Shown: positions 8,776-18,269, counted from the stretch's first letter. The stretch is DNA of 64,000 bases from JAHIKV01 sp963733145 (GCA_963733145.1 CAVTCJ010000013.1:434001-498000), one strand, 5' to 3'. Notes: generated from the sequence alone by a model not told the origin. Numbers and translations: made by a program.

Positions 8776-8824
8776 GGCTGTAGGCTGTAGGCTGTAGGCT
8801 GTAGGCTGTAGGCTGTAGGCTGTA
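8776..8824. repeat. Heptanucleotide tandem repeat, 7 x GGCTGTA
   Basis: Seven perfect head-to-tail copies of GGCTGTA (TACAGCC on the coding strand) lie directly upstream of the histidine phosphatase start. The unit length is seven, as in the arrays before holB (28467-28501) and frr (48437-48547). Confidence 0.95.
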
Positions 8825-8899
8825 GGTGGGACGTGGGAGGCGATAAAATCAAGATGTACGGATTTGACGCCGCTGTCCTCCCGCCTCCCGCCTCCCGCC

Positions 8900-11080
8900 T
8901 TATCCGCCTGCGCGTTCGAGCAATTGCCGGGCCTGATCGCCGGTCTTGCCGGTGATTTTGGCGTCGAGGACCTTGTGCATCGCGGCGGCGACGGCCTTGG
9001 GCTGGCCGCCGATCACGTGGCCGGCGATCTGCACCACAGTGGCGGCGGCCGCTTCCTTCAGGGCCGGATCGGCGAGGCAGGCGACCGCCCGGGAAAGCGT
9101 CTCCGGCGAGGGAATCCGCGTGAGGATGTCCAAGGCCAGTTGTTTTTCCTCGTTGCGCCCGGCAACGACCATCGCGGCGTCGTACATTTTGAGCTTGACC
9201 GCCGGGGCGTCGGACGCCTCCCACCAGGGGATTTCCAGTTGCCGGGCGATGCGGATGTAACCCCGCAGGGCGCGGATGCGATACTTGCGGTCCGGGTCGT
9301 TCTTGGCGATCTCCAGCAGGGCGGGGGCCGCGTCGGTGTTCACCCATTCGCCGAGCACGCGGGTGGCGGCGTCCTTCTGGGCCGCGTCGGCCGACTTCGC
9401 GCCGGCCACGACCGCCTCGAGCGCCTTCTTCCCGCTCACGTTCCGCAGCAGGTCGTAGATGTACGAGCGGTTCGCGGGCGAGGCGTTTTCGATGTGCTCG
9501 GCGAGCTTGGCGGCCGTAGCGTCGCGGTCGCCCATCCGCAGGACGGCCACGTCGAGGGCCGACCTTGCGGCGGCGGTCTCTTCCTTGGATTTATCCGCGG
9601 CCAATGCCCGGCCGACGAGCACGTCGAGGTCGGCCACGTCGATCAGTTTGGCCATCGCGGCCAGTGCGGCCAGGCGGACGGACTGATTCGCGTCGTCGAT
9701 GGCCGTTTTGGTCAGCGGAATTGCCGCGGTGATTTGCCGGTCGCCGATCAGCCCGAGCAGCGTTACTTTGGCCTGCTCGTCGGCCGAGGCGTATTTGTCG
9801 GTGATCGTCGAGTCGATTCCCTTGCCGCGGATGTTGACCAGCCCTTTCTGCGCGGCCGCGGCGACCGGGCCTTCGCCCAGCGCGATGTCGATCAGCGCCT
9901 TGGCGGCATCAGCGTCGGCCCGTTGCGTCAGCGCATAAACCGCCGCCTTGCGGACCTCTTCCGAGTCGCTCTTGCTTTCCTTGATAATCACTTCAAGTTC
10001 CGGCTTATCTTCACGATCGGCCAGTGCCAACAACAACAATGCCCGTCGCTCCGGCGGCAGCTTGTCCAGTTCGGCCGCCAAGGCCGCGGTGACTTTCTCG
10101 CCGCGCAATTCGCGAGCCACGGCAAGGCCAACGTTGAAGAAGTCCCTGTCCGGCGAGCGGAGTTGTGTCAACAAGCACCGCACTTCGGCGTCCACATACA
10201 AAGCGCCCTCACACTTGCCCATTGACCTGAACATGCCGTAAAGGCCGGCAACCTTGGTTGGTTTTGGAAGGTTGTTGAGGTACTCCTTAAAGTCGATGAC
10301 TCCGCCAATGCCCGCGAAATAATCGGCGGGCTCCTCCATAATTTTCCAGTTGTGTTCCTTCTCAGCCTCCATCGCGGAGACTTTCGCGAGTAGCTCAACC
10401 CAATTCAAAAGCCCATCCGCTGCTGCGGTCTTTATCGGGGATCCGAACCGGATTGCCTCCCACAGCCCCTCTGTAGCTTCCCTCGCACCGACGCGGCCGA
10501 TTGCTCCTGCGGCGGCCGATGCTATGCTGGTGTCCTTGTCGGTCAATAACTTCACCAGGATGTCGGCATCCTTGGCGGCCTCGACCTCAAGTCGAGGGTC
10601 CGTAACGGGTTGTTGCCTGCCCCAACGTTGCCCAATCGAGTCGATCACCCCGACCAGCGGCCGGCCCTTGAGGGTCTTGGCCGCTTCGCGCAACGCGGCG
10701 GCGGGCTCCGGGCCGGGGATGTTTTCCAACGCGGTCCGGGCGTAGACGTTCAGCTTCTCGTCGGGCAGCAGCGCGGCCAGCGCGGGAACGGCGTCCTTCG
10801 TGCCCACGACGGCCAGCCGCTGGCAGGCCTTGGCCTTCTCGAACGTCGTGGCGTTGGCGTTATTGAGAATCTCGATCAACTCGGCCGGCCTTTTCGCCAT
10901 GATCTCCTTGGCGTTGCCCTGGGCCAGCGCGGCGGCCGGAGCCAGCAGTACGGCGAGCATCAAGATTGTAGGGTGGGACAAGCGCAGCGCGGTCCCACCA
11001 ATGACACGTAAAACCTTGGTGGGACTGCGCTGCGATTGTCCCACCCTACGATCGCTCAGATAATGTCGTGTAGTTCGCAT
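8900..11080 (-). CDS. Large secreted HEAT-repeat protein with a palindrome in its signal peptide
   Basis: 726 residues from ATG 11080, with AAAGGA 7 nt upstream. The N-terminus MRTTRHYL is separated from a normal hydrophobic core and signal-peptidase site (LMLAVLLAPAAALAQG) by about 27 residues encoded by the R1 palindrome at 10968-11049, read in frame. The mature protein consists of HEAT/armadillo-type helical repeats (DAVPALAALLPDEKLNVYARTAL, SIASAAAGAIGRVGAREA, EEVRKAAVYALTQRADADAA, SVRLAALAAMAKLIDVADL, DAAQKDAATRVLGEWVN). Such repeats are protein-binding scaffolds; no catalytic domain is seen. Whether the lengthened signal region still directs export is unknown. Confidence 0.8.
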   Translation of the reverse strand: MRTTRHYLSDRRVGQSQRSPTKVLRVIGGTALRLSHPTILMLAVLLAPAAALAQGNAKEIMAKRPAELIEILNNANATTFEKAKACQRLAVVGTKDAVPALAALLPDEKLNVYARTALENIPGPEPAAALREAAKTLKGRPLVGVIDSIGQRWGRQQPVTDPRLEVEAAKDADILVKLLTDKDTSIASAAAGAIGRVGAREATEGLWEAIRFGSPIKTAAADGLLNWVELLAKVSAMEAEKEHNWKIMEEPADYFAGIGGVIDFKEYLNNLPKPTKVAGLYGMFRSMGKCEGALYVDAEVRCLLTQLRSPDRDFFNVGLAVARELRGEKVTAALAAELDKLPPERRALLLLALADREDKPELEVIIKESKSDSEEVRKAAVYALTQRADADAAKALIDIALGEGPVAAAAQKGLVNIRGKGIDSTITDKYASADEQAKVTLLGLIGDRQITAAIPLTKTAIDDANQSVRLAALAAMAKLIDVADLDVLVGRALAADKSKEETAAARSALDVAVLRMGDRDATAAKLAEHIENASPANRSYIYDLLRNVSGKKALEAVVAGAKSADAAQKDAATRVLGEWVNTDAAPALLEIAKNDPDRKYRIRALRGYIRIARQLEIPWWEASDAPAVKLKMYDAAMVVAGRNEEKQLALDILTRIPSPETLSRAVACLADPALKEAAAATVVQIAGHVIGGQPKAVAAAMHKVLDAKITGKTGDQARQLLERAGG
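10968..11049. repeat. R1 palindrome inserted in frame in a signal-peptide coding region
   Basis: An 82-bp inverted repeat beginning GTAGGGTGGGACAAGC and ending in its complement, with a loop around CACGTAAAACC. It lies within codons about 11 to 38 of the HEAT protein, between the basic n-region and the hydrophobic core of the signal peptide. The frame stays open through it. Confidence 0.95.
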
Positions 11081-11183
11081 GGAAAATCCTTTACTTATAT
11101 GGTTGCGAAACCGCAAGCGGCTAATGTCGTTTTCTCGCTCTTCTCTCTTCTCTCTTCCCCCTTCTCTCTTCTCGTATCCGCGC

Positions 11184-12461
11184 TCAGATCCGCCACGGAT
11201 CGCGCCACGCCCGGCTGCGCATCCGATTGGCCTCGTCGTCGCCGATGAACTCGTTCTTCTCGGGATCGAGCTTCAGCGGGCGGCCGAGCTGCCAGGCGAT
11301 GTAGGCCGCGTGGCAGATGACGTGGCTGCGGGCGACGACCTCGGCGTTCGAGTGGGTCGGCTTGCGGGTGCGGATGCACTCGAAGAAGTTCTTGATGTGG
11401 CTCACGGACGAGGTGCCCACCTCATTGCATTGCCGCTGCTCGGACCGCAACTTGCCGGAGGAGAATTCGAGCCGGCCGCTGTCGCCGGTCTCGACCCAGC
11501 CGTCTTTTCCCTCGTAGCGGACGCTGCACGTGCCCAAGCCGAGCCAGCCGTGGTCGCGCATGATGAGCTTCAGCCCGGACTTGTAGGTCGTATTGCAGCC
11601 GCTGGGGGTGGGCTCGTAGAGGATGGGCATTTCCTTGTCGTCGGTGCCGGCCCAGTTGCAGAGATCGACGGTGTGGGCGCCCCATTCGAGGATGCCGCCG
11701 CCGTGGAAGTCGAAGAACCCGCGCCAGCCGCCGTCGACGTACTGCTGGTTAAACGGCCGCCAAGGCGTGGTGCCCAGCCAGAGGTCCCAATCGACATCGT
11801 CCCGCGGCGGCTCGGGCTGACCGGGCAGCCAGTCGTGCGAGGTGGCCGGGTAGAGCGTGTTGGCGTGGACGGCGGTCAGCGGGCCGAGCTTGCCGTCGCG
11901 GCAGAGGTTCTTGGCGAAGATGAAGTTGTCGATGCTGCGGCGCTGGGTGCCGGCCTGGTAGACGCGGCCGTAGCGGCGCATCGTGTCGGCCAGGGCCAGG
12001 CTCTCGGCGATGGTCAACGAACAGGGCTTCTCGCAGTAGATGTCCTTGCCCGCGCGGGCCGCGTAGATCGAGGCCGGCGTGTGCCAGCGGTCGCCGGTGG
12101 CGATCAGCACGGCGTCGATGTCCTCGCGGGGGAGCATATCGCGGAAATCGCGATAGGTCTTCACGCCGGGCCCGTATTTCGCCTCGGTAATCTGCTTGAT
12201 ATGCTCGCGGGAGTCCTTCCGCACGTCGGCGATGGCGACGAACTGCATGACCGGCTCTTGCATCATGTTGTCGAGGTCGTAACCGCCGCGATTGCGGATG
12301 CCGATGCCGGCCATGACGATGCGGTTGCTGGGGGCGGTGGCGCCGTCCATGCCGAGCGCGCGGCCGGGGACCAGGGTCGGGGCGGCGACCAGCGCCGCGC
12401 CGGCTCCGGCGGCAGCGGCCAGAAATCGCCGGCGGGAGACGATGGGTTTATTGCGTTTCAC
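11184..12461 (-). CDS. Gfo/Idh/MocA family oxidoreductase with TAT signal
   Basis: 425 residues. The twin-arginine signal VSRRRFLAAAAGAGAALVAAP lies at the N-terminus, followed by a Rossmann fold (VMAGIGIRNRGGYDL), DAVLIATGDRWHTP and the family motif GKDIYCEKPCSLTIAES (EKP, near residues 145-160). The C-terminal part contains GWRGFFDFHGGGILEWGAHTVDL, a His-rich substrate region. These secreted oxidoreductases act on sugars or cyclitols and are strongly expanded in planctomycetes; the substrate is unknown. It lies in a minus-strand run with an isomerase-like gene, a sugar kinase and a second oxidoreductase, suggesting carbohydrate processing. Confidence 0.9.
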   Translation of the reverse strand: MKRNKPIVSRRRFLAAAAGAGAALVAAPTLVPGRALGMDGATAPSNRIVMAGIGIRNRGGYDLDNMMQEPVMQFVAIADVRKDSREHIKQITEAKYGPGVKTYRDFRDMLPREDIDAVLIATGDRWHTPASIYAARAGKDIYCEKPCSLTIAESLALADTMRRYGRVYQAGTQRRSIDNFIFAKNLCRDGKLGPLTAVHANTLYPATSHDWLPGQPEPPRDDVDWDLWLGTTPWRPFNQQYVDGGWRGFFDFHGGGILEWGAHTVDLCNWAGTDDKEMPILYEPTPSGCNTTYKSGLKLIMRDHGWLGLGTCSVRYEGKDGWVETGDSGRLEFSSGKLRSEQRQCNEVGTSSVSHIKNFFECIRTRKPTHSNAEVVARSHVICHAAYIAWQLGRPLKLDPEKNEFIGDDEANRMRSRAWRDPWRI

Positions 12462-12507
12462 GTGGGGCTCCTTCGTGATGATTCAGCCGCGGAGCGGCGG
12501 TAGTTTT

Positions 12508-12649
12508 ATAGCCAGGGGCGTTAGCCTCTGGGGTTGAAGTTGATTTTCCTCATCAAGCCCCGCAAGGGGCGACAGCAGCTTCTGCCGCCGCTTCGCGGCT
12601 CCGATGGAAGCGGGCGATCTTCTCCCAGGGGCTTACGCCCCTGGCTATT
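12508..12649. repeat. Palindromic repeat R14 (ATAGCCAGGGGCGTTAG)
   Basis: The left arm ATAGCCAGGGGCGTTAGCCT pairs with the right arm AGGGGCTTACGCCCCTGGCTAT. Between them are smaller hairpins (CCCCGCAAGGGG; CCGCTTCGCGG). It fills the gap between the oxidoreductase and the isomerase-like gene. Confidence 0.8.
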
Positions 12650-12750
12650 GACTAACGTCCCTTCGGGACTATGAACACGCATCTTCAAACAGGCATATTC
12701 AAACACGCATCTTCGGACACGCATCTTCCCTCAGGGGCTGGCGGTTTTCG

Positions 12751-14320
12751 TTATCCCATGTTTTCCCACTGGATGCCGACCCGCCGCAGGGCGTAGCCGT
12801 ATTCCTTCAGATAATCGCCGTAGCAGGTCATCCAGTGGAAGCCGGGCATCCGCTCGGCCAGCTTCAGGCTGTCGCACGTGAAGCGGATGTCGATCTGATC
12901 GCGGCAGATCGGCAGGAAGGGGGCCTCGACGATCTCGCCCCGCAGGCCCACGTAGCGCTCGGCCTTAAAATCGGGGATGATGTTCGTGACAACCTGCCCC
13001 TTGCGCATCTCGACCTTCGGGGCGGCGCCGTAGTCCGACTCGAAGTGGGTCAGAATCCGTGCCGGCAAGACCGTTTTGCCGTCCATCTTCCGCGGGCCGG
13101 TGCAATGGGCCAGCGTGATCACGCCGGCGTGCGGATAGGTCGGATCGTTCATGAACTGCGGCACGTCGGCGATGTTCCGCAGCAGCATCCCGGCGGGCAC
13201 GACCACGAAATCCGACTCGCAGAAGGCCATGTAGCCGTCGTCGTTCAACGTGCTCAGCGGCAGGCAGGCGGTGGTATCCGAGATGGGCATGATCGTGCCC
13301 ATGCAACTGTTGATGGTAATCGCCCGGCAATCGGCTTGCTTCATCAGCCCGCGGAAGACCTGCTCCAGCAGGAAGGCGTTATCGACGTACTTCCGCTCGG
13401 TCTCCAGCTTGGTGCCGGGCAGCCTGAGATACTCTTCGGCCCGGCCGCGGGCGCGGTCGACGGCGGACCGGTCGGCCCGGGCTTCCTTGATGAGCTTGCC
13501 CAGTTCGTCGTAGGAGACGGTGCGGATGTCGAGCTGGAAGCGGTCCCTGGCCAATTTTGGAGCTTCTGGAACGTACCAACCGCTGGGGCCTCCGATGGCC
13601 AAAATCCTGGCGCCGATCGTATTTCGCAGCCCGCACAGCGACCGCAGCCGCCAGAGAATTTCCTTCTGATCGTCGATCACCACGTCCTGATCGGTGAATT
13701 TTTCATTGACGCGGGTGTCGGATACGGGTCCTGCGCCGTTGCGGCGGAGGTAGAGCGGGCTGATGGTCTCATACCAGAGGTACGTCGGACCCGAGTTATG
13801 GCGGCAAAAGACGATCATGTCCTTGGCCGTCTTGCCGACCATTTCCAGGGCGCCCCAGCCGCCCGCCGCATAGAACAGGCAGAACGTCGGCGGAAGCGAT
13901 TTCGTCCTTGGCGTCCTGCAATCCGCCGGCGCCCTGCCCGGCCGTGATCGGCAGGAACTTGACGGGAAAATCGGCCGCGGCCTGGAGCTTGGCAAGCTCG
14001 CCCTTGATGCGGGCAATTTCCTTGTCCACATCTTGCCGGGTTTGCACTCCGCCCCAGGATCGCCAACTGGTTTGGGAACGGGGTTTGGGAATGTCATAGC
14101 ACAACAGCGGTTTGACGATCAGCGCCCGCCGCTGGGGCGATTGGAACTCGTCGTTTTCGCCGGCGGCCAGGGCGGACCAGGTTAGGCCGGTCATGGCGAT
14201 GCCCCCCAGGGCGGCCGCGCCGCCGATAAAACCGCGGCGGCTGATGCCGTCCGCTGAATGGTTTCCGCAAGGGCAACAATGGGCGTGAAACGGCGCCCCG
14301 TCGTTTTCGTGTTGAGGCAT
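12751..14320 (-). CDS. L-fucose/L-arabinose isomerase-like secreted protein (one frameshift)
   Basis: About 520 residues if repaired. It starts at ATG 14320 with GGGAG upstream. A TAT-like signal (SRRGFIGGAAALGGIAMTG) is near residues 28-48. The 5' part (14320 to about 13885) ends ...KDEIASADV and the 3' part resumes CLFYAAGGWGALEMVGKTAKDMIVFCRHNSGP. An extra base in a TT run near 13883 explains the shift. The rest (ITINSCMG, VVPAGMLLRNIADVPQFMNDPTYP, ILTHFESDYGAAPKVEM, MTCYGDYLKEYGYALRRVGI) resembles the sugar-isomerase fold used by planctomycete proteins of unproven activity. Neighbours support a role in sugar metabolism; the exact reaction is not established. Confidence 0.7.
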
Positions 14321-14464
14321 GACAAAATACTCCCTGTTGAAGGAAACAACACCGGGCGCCACAGGCAGGACTGGCAGCCACCCCAAGGAAGGGACAAATT
14401 ACAATGCGATTCTATCAGGATTCCGCCATTTTCGCAAGTAGGGCGGGACGCGTCGTATCGAGCG

Positions 14465-15415
14465 CTACAGCCCGGCGACGGCTGCCGTGCGGTCGAAGTC
14501 GAGTAGCCCGGCCGTGGCGCCGAGTCCGGTCACGCAACACGCGCCCGCGGCGGCAGCCAATCGGCCGGCGGTTGCCACGCCCAGCCCGCGAAGCAGCCCG
14601 GCGATCAGGCCGGCCAGGAAACAATCGCCCGCCCCGGTGGTGTCGATGACGGGGCCGGGCGGAGCGGCGGCGGGGATTTCGACGTATTGCCCCGCGGCGG
14701 GACTGAGCAGCGCGCCACGCGCGCCGAGCTTCACGCCCAGCACTCCCGGCGCACCGCAGGCGCGGTAGGCGTCGATGATCCGCCGCGGATCGCTCAGGCC
14801 GGTCTGGCGGGCGGCCTCGTCGAGGCTGGGCACGTATAAATCCAGATGCGGCAGAATGCGGTCTAGCGGTTGCATCGCGCCGCCGTCGCCGGCCGCGTCC
14901 AACGCGGTGCGGCAGCCCGTCTCGCGAATCTTGGCGAACACCTCGGGCAGGTCCCCCTCGAGGTTCGGCATCAGCGAGTAGTAGCCGACGAGCGTCATCC
15001 GGCTGCGGGCGAACAGGTCGAGGTTGTCGAGCAAGAGGGTTTTGTCGATCAGCTTCGGCGCACCGACGCAATGGGCGAAACTCCGCTGGCCGTCGCCGTC
15101 GATCAGCGCGGCCGTGGTGCTGGTGGCGGCGGTCGGATGGGGCAGCAGCCGGCCGCAATCGACCCCCTCGGCCTCCAGCCGGCGGCGGATGAGCCGGCCC
15201 CAATCGTCCCGGCCGACGTAGCTGAAGGCGGCGGCTTTCAAGCCCAAGCGGGCCAGGGCAATGCCCGAGTTGCACACGATCCCGCCCGTGACCACCTCGA
15301 CCGGATCGGTCTCGAATAATCGCCCGGGACCGATCGCCACGGTCAAGGGGACGGGCCGGACCAGCAGATCGGCCACGCACGAGCCGCAGAGCACGCAGTC
15401 GAAATCCTTATCCAT
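14465..15415 (-). CDS. PfkB-family carbohydrate kinase
   Basis: 316 residues. Ribokinase-fold features appear in order: VTGGIVCNSGIALARLGLKAAAFSYVGRDDWG near residues 41-73, a sugar-binding region, and the PfkB signature DTTGAGDCFLAGLIAGLL near 260-277 with the catalytic Asp in GAGD. The substrate is a sugar or nucleoside that cannot be specified. It is 145 bp downstream of the isomerase-like gene's start on the same strand and probably belongs to the same sugar-processing group. Confidence 0.92.
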   Translation of the reverse strand: MDKDFDCVLCGSCVADLLVRPVPLTVAIGPGRLFETDPVEVVTGGIVCNSGIALARLGLKAAAFSYVGRDDWGRLIRRRLEAEGVDCGRLLPHPTAATSTTAALIDGDGQRSFAHCVGAPKLIDKTLLLDNLDLFARSRMTLVGYYSLMPNLEGDLPEVFAKIRETGCRTALDAAGDGGAMQPLDRILPHLDLYVPSLDEAARQTGLSDPRRIIDAYRACGAPGVLGVKLGARGALLSPAAGQYVEIPAAAPPGPVIDTTGAGDCFLAGLIAGLLRGLGVATAGRLAAAAGACCVTGLGATAGLLDFDRTAAVAGL

Positions 15416-15459
15416 GGGATGTAGTCCAATGTCCGTGGGATCTGTCCCGAAAACGCTCA

Positions 15460-15583
15460 GCCCGGATTATTCATAAACACGAAGGAACATTGTCATTCTT
15501 AGCGCAGCGAAGAATCTGGGCTGTTTGCGGCGCATCGGAGATCCTTCGCTGCGCTCAGGATGACGTTTATGAATAATCCGGGC
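15460..15583. mobile_element. 124-bp MITE with IS1380 terminal repeats, carrying an R4 palindrome
   Basis: The ends GCCCGGATTATTCATAAAC (15460-15478) and the exact complement (15565-15583) match the IS1380 terminal repeat at 7155/8030 except for one base. There is no coding capacity. The interior (about 15493-15563) is a copy of the R4 palindrome (GTCATTCTTAGCGCAGCGAAG ... CTTCGCTGCGCTCAGGATGAC) also found at 20601-20668. A non-autonomous element that IS1380 transposase could mobilise, with another repeat as cargo. Confidence 0.8.
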
Positions 15584-15596
15584 TAGGGCGGCAGTA

Positions 15597-15808
15597 GTAA
15601 CCGTTCACCGGGGACCGTCCCAATTTTCGCGGCGTGAGGGACGTAGCCCCGCGAATTCGCTTTCCCGCCGCGAAAATGGGACTGTCCCCCTGGGGCGGGA
15701 GGGGCACCCAGAGGGTACCCGGCCCATGTTTTCGGCCCACGGTTTATTGATGAAATTACGTTTTCCCGCCGAAAAATGGACCAGTCCCCTGCCGCCCCGT
15801 GAACGGTT
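15597..15808. repeat. Complete R2 composite palindromic element
   Basis: Starts GTAACCGTTCACCGGGGACC and ends CCCCGTGAACGGTT. It contains hairpin B (GGACCGTCCCAATTTTCGCGG ... CGCGAAAATGGGACTGTCC) and hairpin A (GGTACCCGGCCCATGTTTTCGG ... CGAAAAATGGACCAGTCC). This is one of two full-length copies in the window; hairpin order is reversed relative to 62389-62594. Confidence 0.85.
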
Positions 15809-15829
15809 TGCGCGGCAGTATAACAAAAA

Positions 15830-15856
15830 TGGGGTGGCAGTAGAACTGCCACCCCA
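15830..15856. repeat. Short palindrome R11 (GGGGTGGCAGT)
   Basis: TGGGGTGGCAGTAGAACTGCCACCCCA, an inverted repeat with a tiny loop, 22 bp from the R2 element and 23 bp from the oxidoreductase stop. The same family is at 37534-37562 and 59513-59540. On the minus strand it could act as a terminator-like hairpin, but no U-run follows. Confidence 0.85.
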
Positions 15857-15878
15857 ACGGATTCTCGGTGAAAACAGA

Positions 15879-17267
15879 TCAATACTCGCGATCCGTGACG
15901 ATTCCCGGCTGCGGGACGGGATATTTGCCGTTGGCGTCGGCCAGCAAGGGGGCGGGCGAGTCCATCGTCAACTTATCCACGTCGGGGGCATACTCAACGT
16001 CGTTGTTGAGTATTTTGTCGTAGGTGATGACCCGGCCGGTGTGAGCGGCCCAGCGGCCCATCGACGAGACCAGGCTGGCGATCGCTCCCCGCTCCACTTC
16101 GTTATAAGGCTTGTCCTGCCGGATGGCCTCGATCAGGTCGTTCCACTCCTTTTGATAGTGCAGGATGCCGGGCTGGGAGTATTTCCAGGCGTAGTCCTTG
16201 TTGTCGGGGCTGGCGTCCTGGTTCTTGAAAATGCAACTCTTGTTATAGCTGTGGCCGGCGATCGAAATCATCGCCGAGCCTTTCGTCCCGTGAATCCAAC
16301 TGGAATGGTCCGAGTAGCAGCCGTCCATGCAGCGACCGTCAAAGATCAGCTTCGTGCCGTCGGGGAAGGTGTATTCGACCGAATAGGTGTCGAAGTTCTG
16401 ATCTACCGAATTGCCCCGGTAGTGCCGTCCGCCGAGGGCCTGGGCCTTTGTCGGCCAGGCGTCCTTCATCATGCAGCACTCGTCGATGTTGTGGATGTAG
16501 AAGTCGTTGAAGCAGCCGCCGCTGGCCCAGATGAAACTGTGAAAACGTTTAATCTGATAGAGGAGATCGGTGATTCCGTCGGGTTTCGGCGGCGAGGCGA
16601 AAAAGCCGGCCGGTCCGTGCAGGCGGTAGGCCCTCATCAAAACAATCTGGCCCAATTCGCCTTGCCGGATTCGATCGCGGAGTTCGATGCGGTCCAGTGC
16701 GTGACGGCACATCAGGCCCACGCCCACCTTGAGGTTCTTATCAACCGATTTCTTGGCCAGATCGAGCATTTTGCGGGTGGTGGGGCCATCGACCGTGACC
16801 GGCTTCTCCATGAAGACGTTCAGTCCCTTGGCGACGGCGTATTCAAAGAACACCCAGCGGAAGGCCGGCGGAGTGGCAAAAATAGCCACGTCGCCCGGCT
16901 CCAGGCAGTCCATCGCCTTCTTGTAGGCATCGAAGCCGATGAACTTGCGGTCTTCGGGGACGTCGACCTTTTCGCCCTTGAGTTTCTTCAGATGTTTGTA
17001 ACTGGCATCCAGCCGCTCGGGAAAGATGTCGGCCATGGCGACGAGCTTGATCTGTTCGTTCGGCACGGAAAGGGCTTGGCGGGCCGCGCCCGTGCCCCGG
17101 CTGCCGCTGCCGATCAGGGCCAGGCGAATGGTGTTGTTCTCGGCGGCGTGGACACGGGGCACGCCCGCGCCGGCCAGAGACGTGCCGGCCAGGGCCGAGG
17201 CCGCGGCAATGCTGCCGGTGGTTTTCAGAAACGTACGACGGGTGGAAGTGCTTTTTTCGGTGGGCAT
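15879..17267 (-). CDS. Second Gfo/Idh/MocA family oxidoreductase with TAT-type signal
   Basis: 462 residues from ATG 17267 (AAAGGA 7 nt upstream); the frame is open to 17300. TRRTFLKTTGSIAAASALAGTSLAG is a TAT-like signal. The Rossmann motif IRLALIGSGSRGTGAARQAL, DVAIFATPPAFRW, the family motif NVFMEKPVTVDGPTTRKML (EKP) and ASGGCFNDFYIHNIDECCMM mark the family. The C-terminal half is rich in aromatic and His residues. It differs from the oxidoreductase at 11184-12461 along its whole length, so it is not a recent duplicate. Substrate unknown, probably a sugar or cyclitol handled outside the cytoplasm. Confidence 0.9.
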   Translation of the reverse strand: MPTEKSTSTRRTFLKTTGSIAAASALAGTSLAGAGVPRVHAAENNTIRLALIGSGSRGTGAARQALSVPNEQIKLVAMADIFPERLDASYKHLKKLKGEKVDVPEDRKFIGFDAYKKAMDCLEPGDVAIFATPPAFRWVFFEYAVAKGLNVFMEKPVTVDGPTTRKMLDLAKKSVDKNLKVGVGLMCRHALDRIELRDRIRQGELGQIVLMRAYRLHGPAGFFASPPKPDGITDLLYQIKRFHSFIWASGGCFNDFYIHNIDECCMMKDAWPTKAQALGGRHYRGNSVDQNFDTYSVEYTFPDGTKLIFDGRCMDGCYSDHSSWIHGTKGSAMISIAGHSYNKSCIFKNQDASPDNKDYAWKYSQPGILHYQKEWNDLIEAIRQDKPYNEVERGAIASLVSSMGRWAAHTGRVITYDKILNNDVEYAPDVDKLTMDSPAPLLADANGKYPVPQPGIVTDREY

Positions 17268-17468
17268 CGCTAATCCTTTCAGGGGAATGAATGAGGACAT
17301 TTGCTGGCGGAAATGTCAACTTTTATTGTAGCAGTCATTTGCCGCGATAGCTACCCGGCGACGGTTTCCCGGATTCATTTTTCAGCCGGGTGGTGTTGTA
17401 CCCCGGCTCGCGACAGATTATCATGGCAAAAATAAGGCGCTTTTGATGCTGTTCCCACAGGCTGCCGA

Positions 17469-18122
17469 ATGAAACGGGCGGTATTCATGGCCGACATTAT
17501 CATTACTCCCGCCGGACTGCGGATTGTCAAGCTGTTGGTGGGCAATCCCCCGCAAACGGTAGCCCAGTTGACGCGCGCCGCCGACGTGACGCGCACCGCC
17601 GTAACCGAACAGCTTGGCGAGCTGCAAGTCGCGGGATTCGTCGAGCGCGAGACCCAGCGGTCTGCCGGCCGCGGCCGGCCGCGGCACCTTTACAGGGCAA
17701 CCGATGCCGCCCTGTCGTTGTTGTTCGTCGGCAACCAGGGAGTGCTCGTGCCCGCCTTGTGGCAGGCGCTCCACGATCTGGGCGGCGATGAACTGATAAA
17801 AAAGGTCATCAAACGAGTGAGCCGCGCCCTGGCCGGGCACTACAGCCGCCAGATCACCGCCAAGCGGCCGCAGGACCGGCTCCGGCAGTTGATCGACCTG
17901 CTTGCGGGGGAAGGAAGGCTGGTCGACATTGTGAAGGAGGAGGGGGGCAAATTGTCGCTGCACAAGCGGAGTTGCCCTTTCATCAGCATGGCCGACCCGC
18001 ATCTTTACGTCTGCCAGATCGACCAGGAAATGCTGAACGACGTGCTGGGTTGTCCGGTCCGGCGGATCGCCTGCCGCCACGAAGGCGCGCCCTGCTGCAC
18101 GTTTGAGATCGCCGTCCGCTGA
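17469..18122 (+). CDS. HTH regulator with Cys-rich C-terminus (SufR-like)
   Basis: 217 residues. The N-terminal winged HTH (ITPAGLRIVKLLVGNPPQTVAQLTRAADVTRTAVTEQLGELQVAGFVERE, with the wing RGRPRHLYRAT) is MarR/DeoR-like. The C-terminus has five or more cysteines, CPF-x-CQI with 12-residue spacing, then LGCPVRRIACRHEGAPCCTFEI, the arrangement of SufR-type regulators that bind an Fe-S cluster. Inference: a redox- or iron-responsive repressor. ATG 17469 is taken; ATG 17487 is also possible. It precedes dnaB on the same strand, but with a 147-bp gap. Confidence 0.75.
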   Translation: MKRAVFMADIIITPAGLRIVKLLVGNPPQTVAQLTRAADVTRTAVTEQLGELQVAGFVERETQRSAGRGRPRHLYRATDAALSLLFVGNQGVLVPALWQALHDLGGDELIKKVIKRVSRALAGHYSRQITAKRPQDRLRQLIDLLAGEGRLVDIVKEEGGKLSLHKRSCPFISMADPHLYVCQIDQEMLNDVLGCPVRRIACRHEGAPCCTFEIAVR

Positions 18123-18198
18123 CGGGGGGCGGTGGCTTGCCAGTTCTCCTCCAACCCTCTATCATGCTTCCACCGTCGCTCGCGGTTATGTTCGATGT

Positions 18199-18256
18199 AA
18201 TTAACCGCTTGCGGTTTCGCACCGCAAAAAAAAGCCGCTTGCGGCTTCGCTCGAAT
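18199..18256. repeat. AACCGCAAGCGG-type repeat before dnaB
   Basis: TAACCGCTTGCGGTTTCGC, then GCAAAAAAAAGCCGCTTGCGGCTTCGC: two related hairpin-forming units of a repeat also seen at 11103-11123 and 28388-28405 (GCGAAACCGCAAGCGGC). It occupies the SufR-like/dnaB spacer and could form a hairpin in the dnaB leader. Confidence 0.65.
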
Positions 18257-18269
18257 ATTTGGTGATGTC

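Noticed and set aside
8776..8824. CRISPR or phage attachment site
   Set aside because: A pure 7-bp tandem repeat without spacers; no integrase.
8864..12503. Long plus-strand frames opposite the HEAT protein and the first oxidoreductase
   Set aside because: Antisense shadows with repetitive Gly/Arg/Val composition and no recognisable domain; the minus-strand genes carry clear family signatures.
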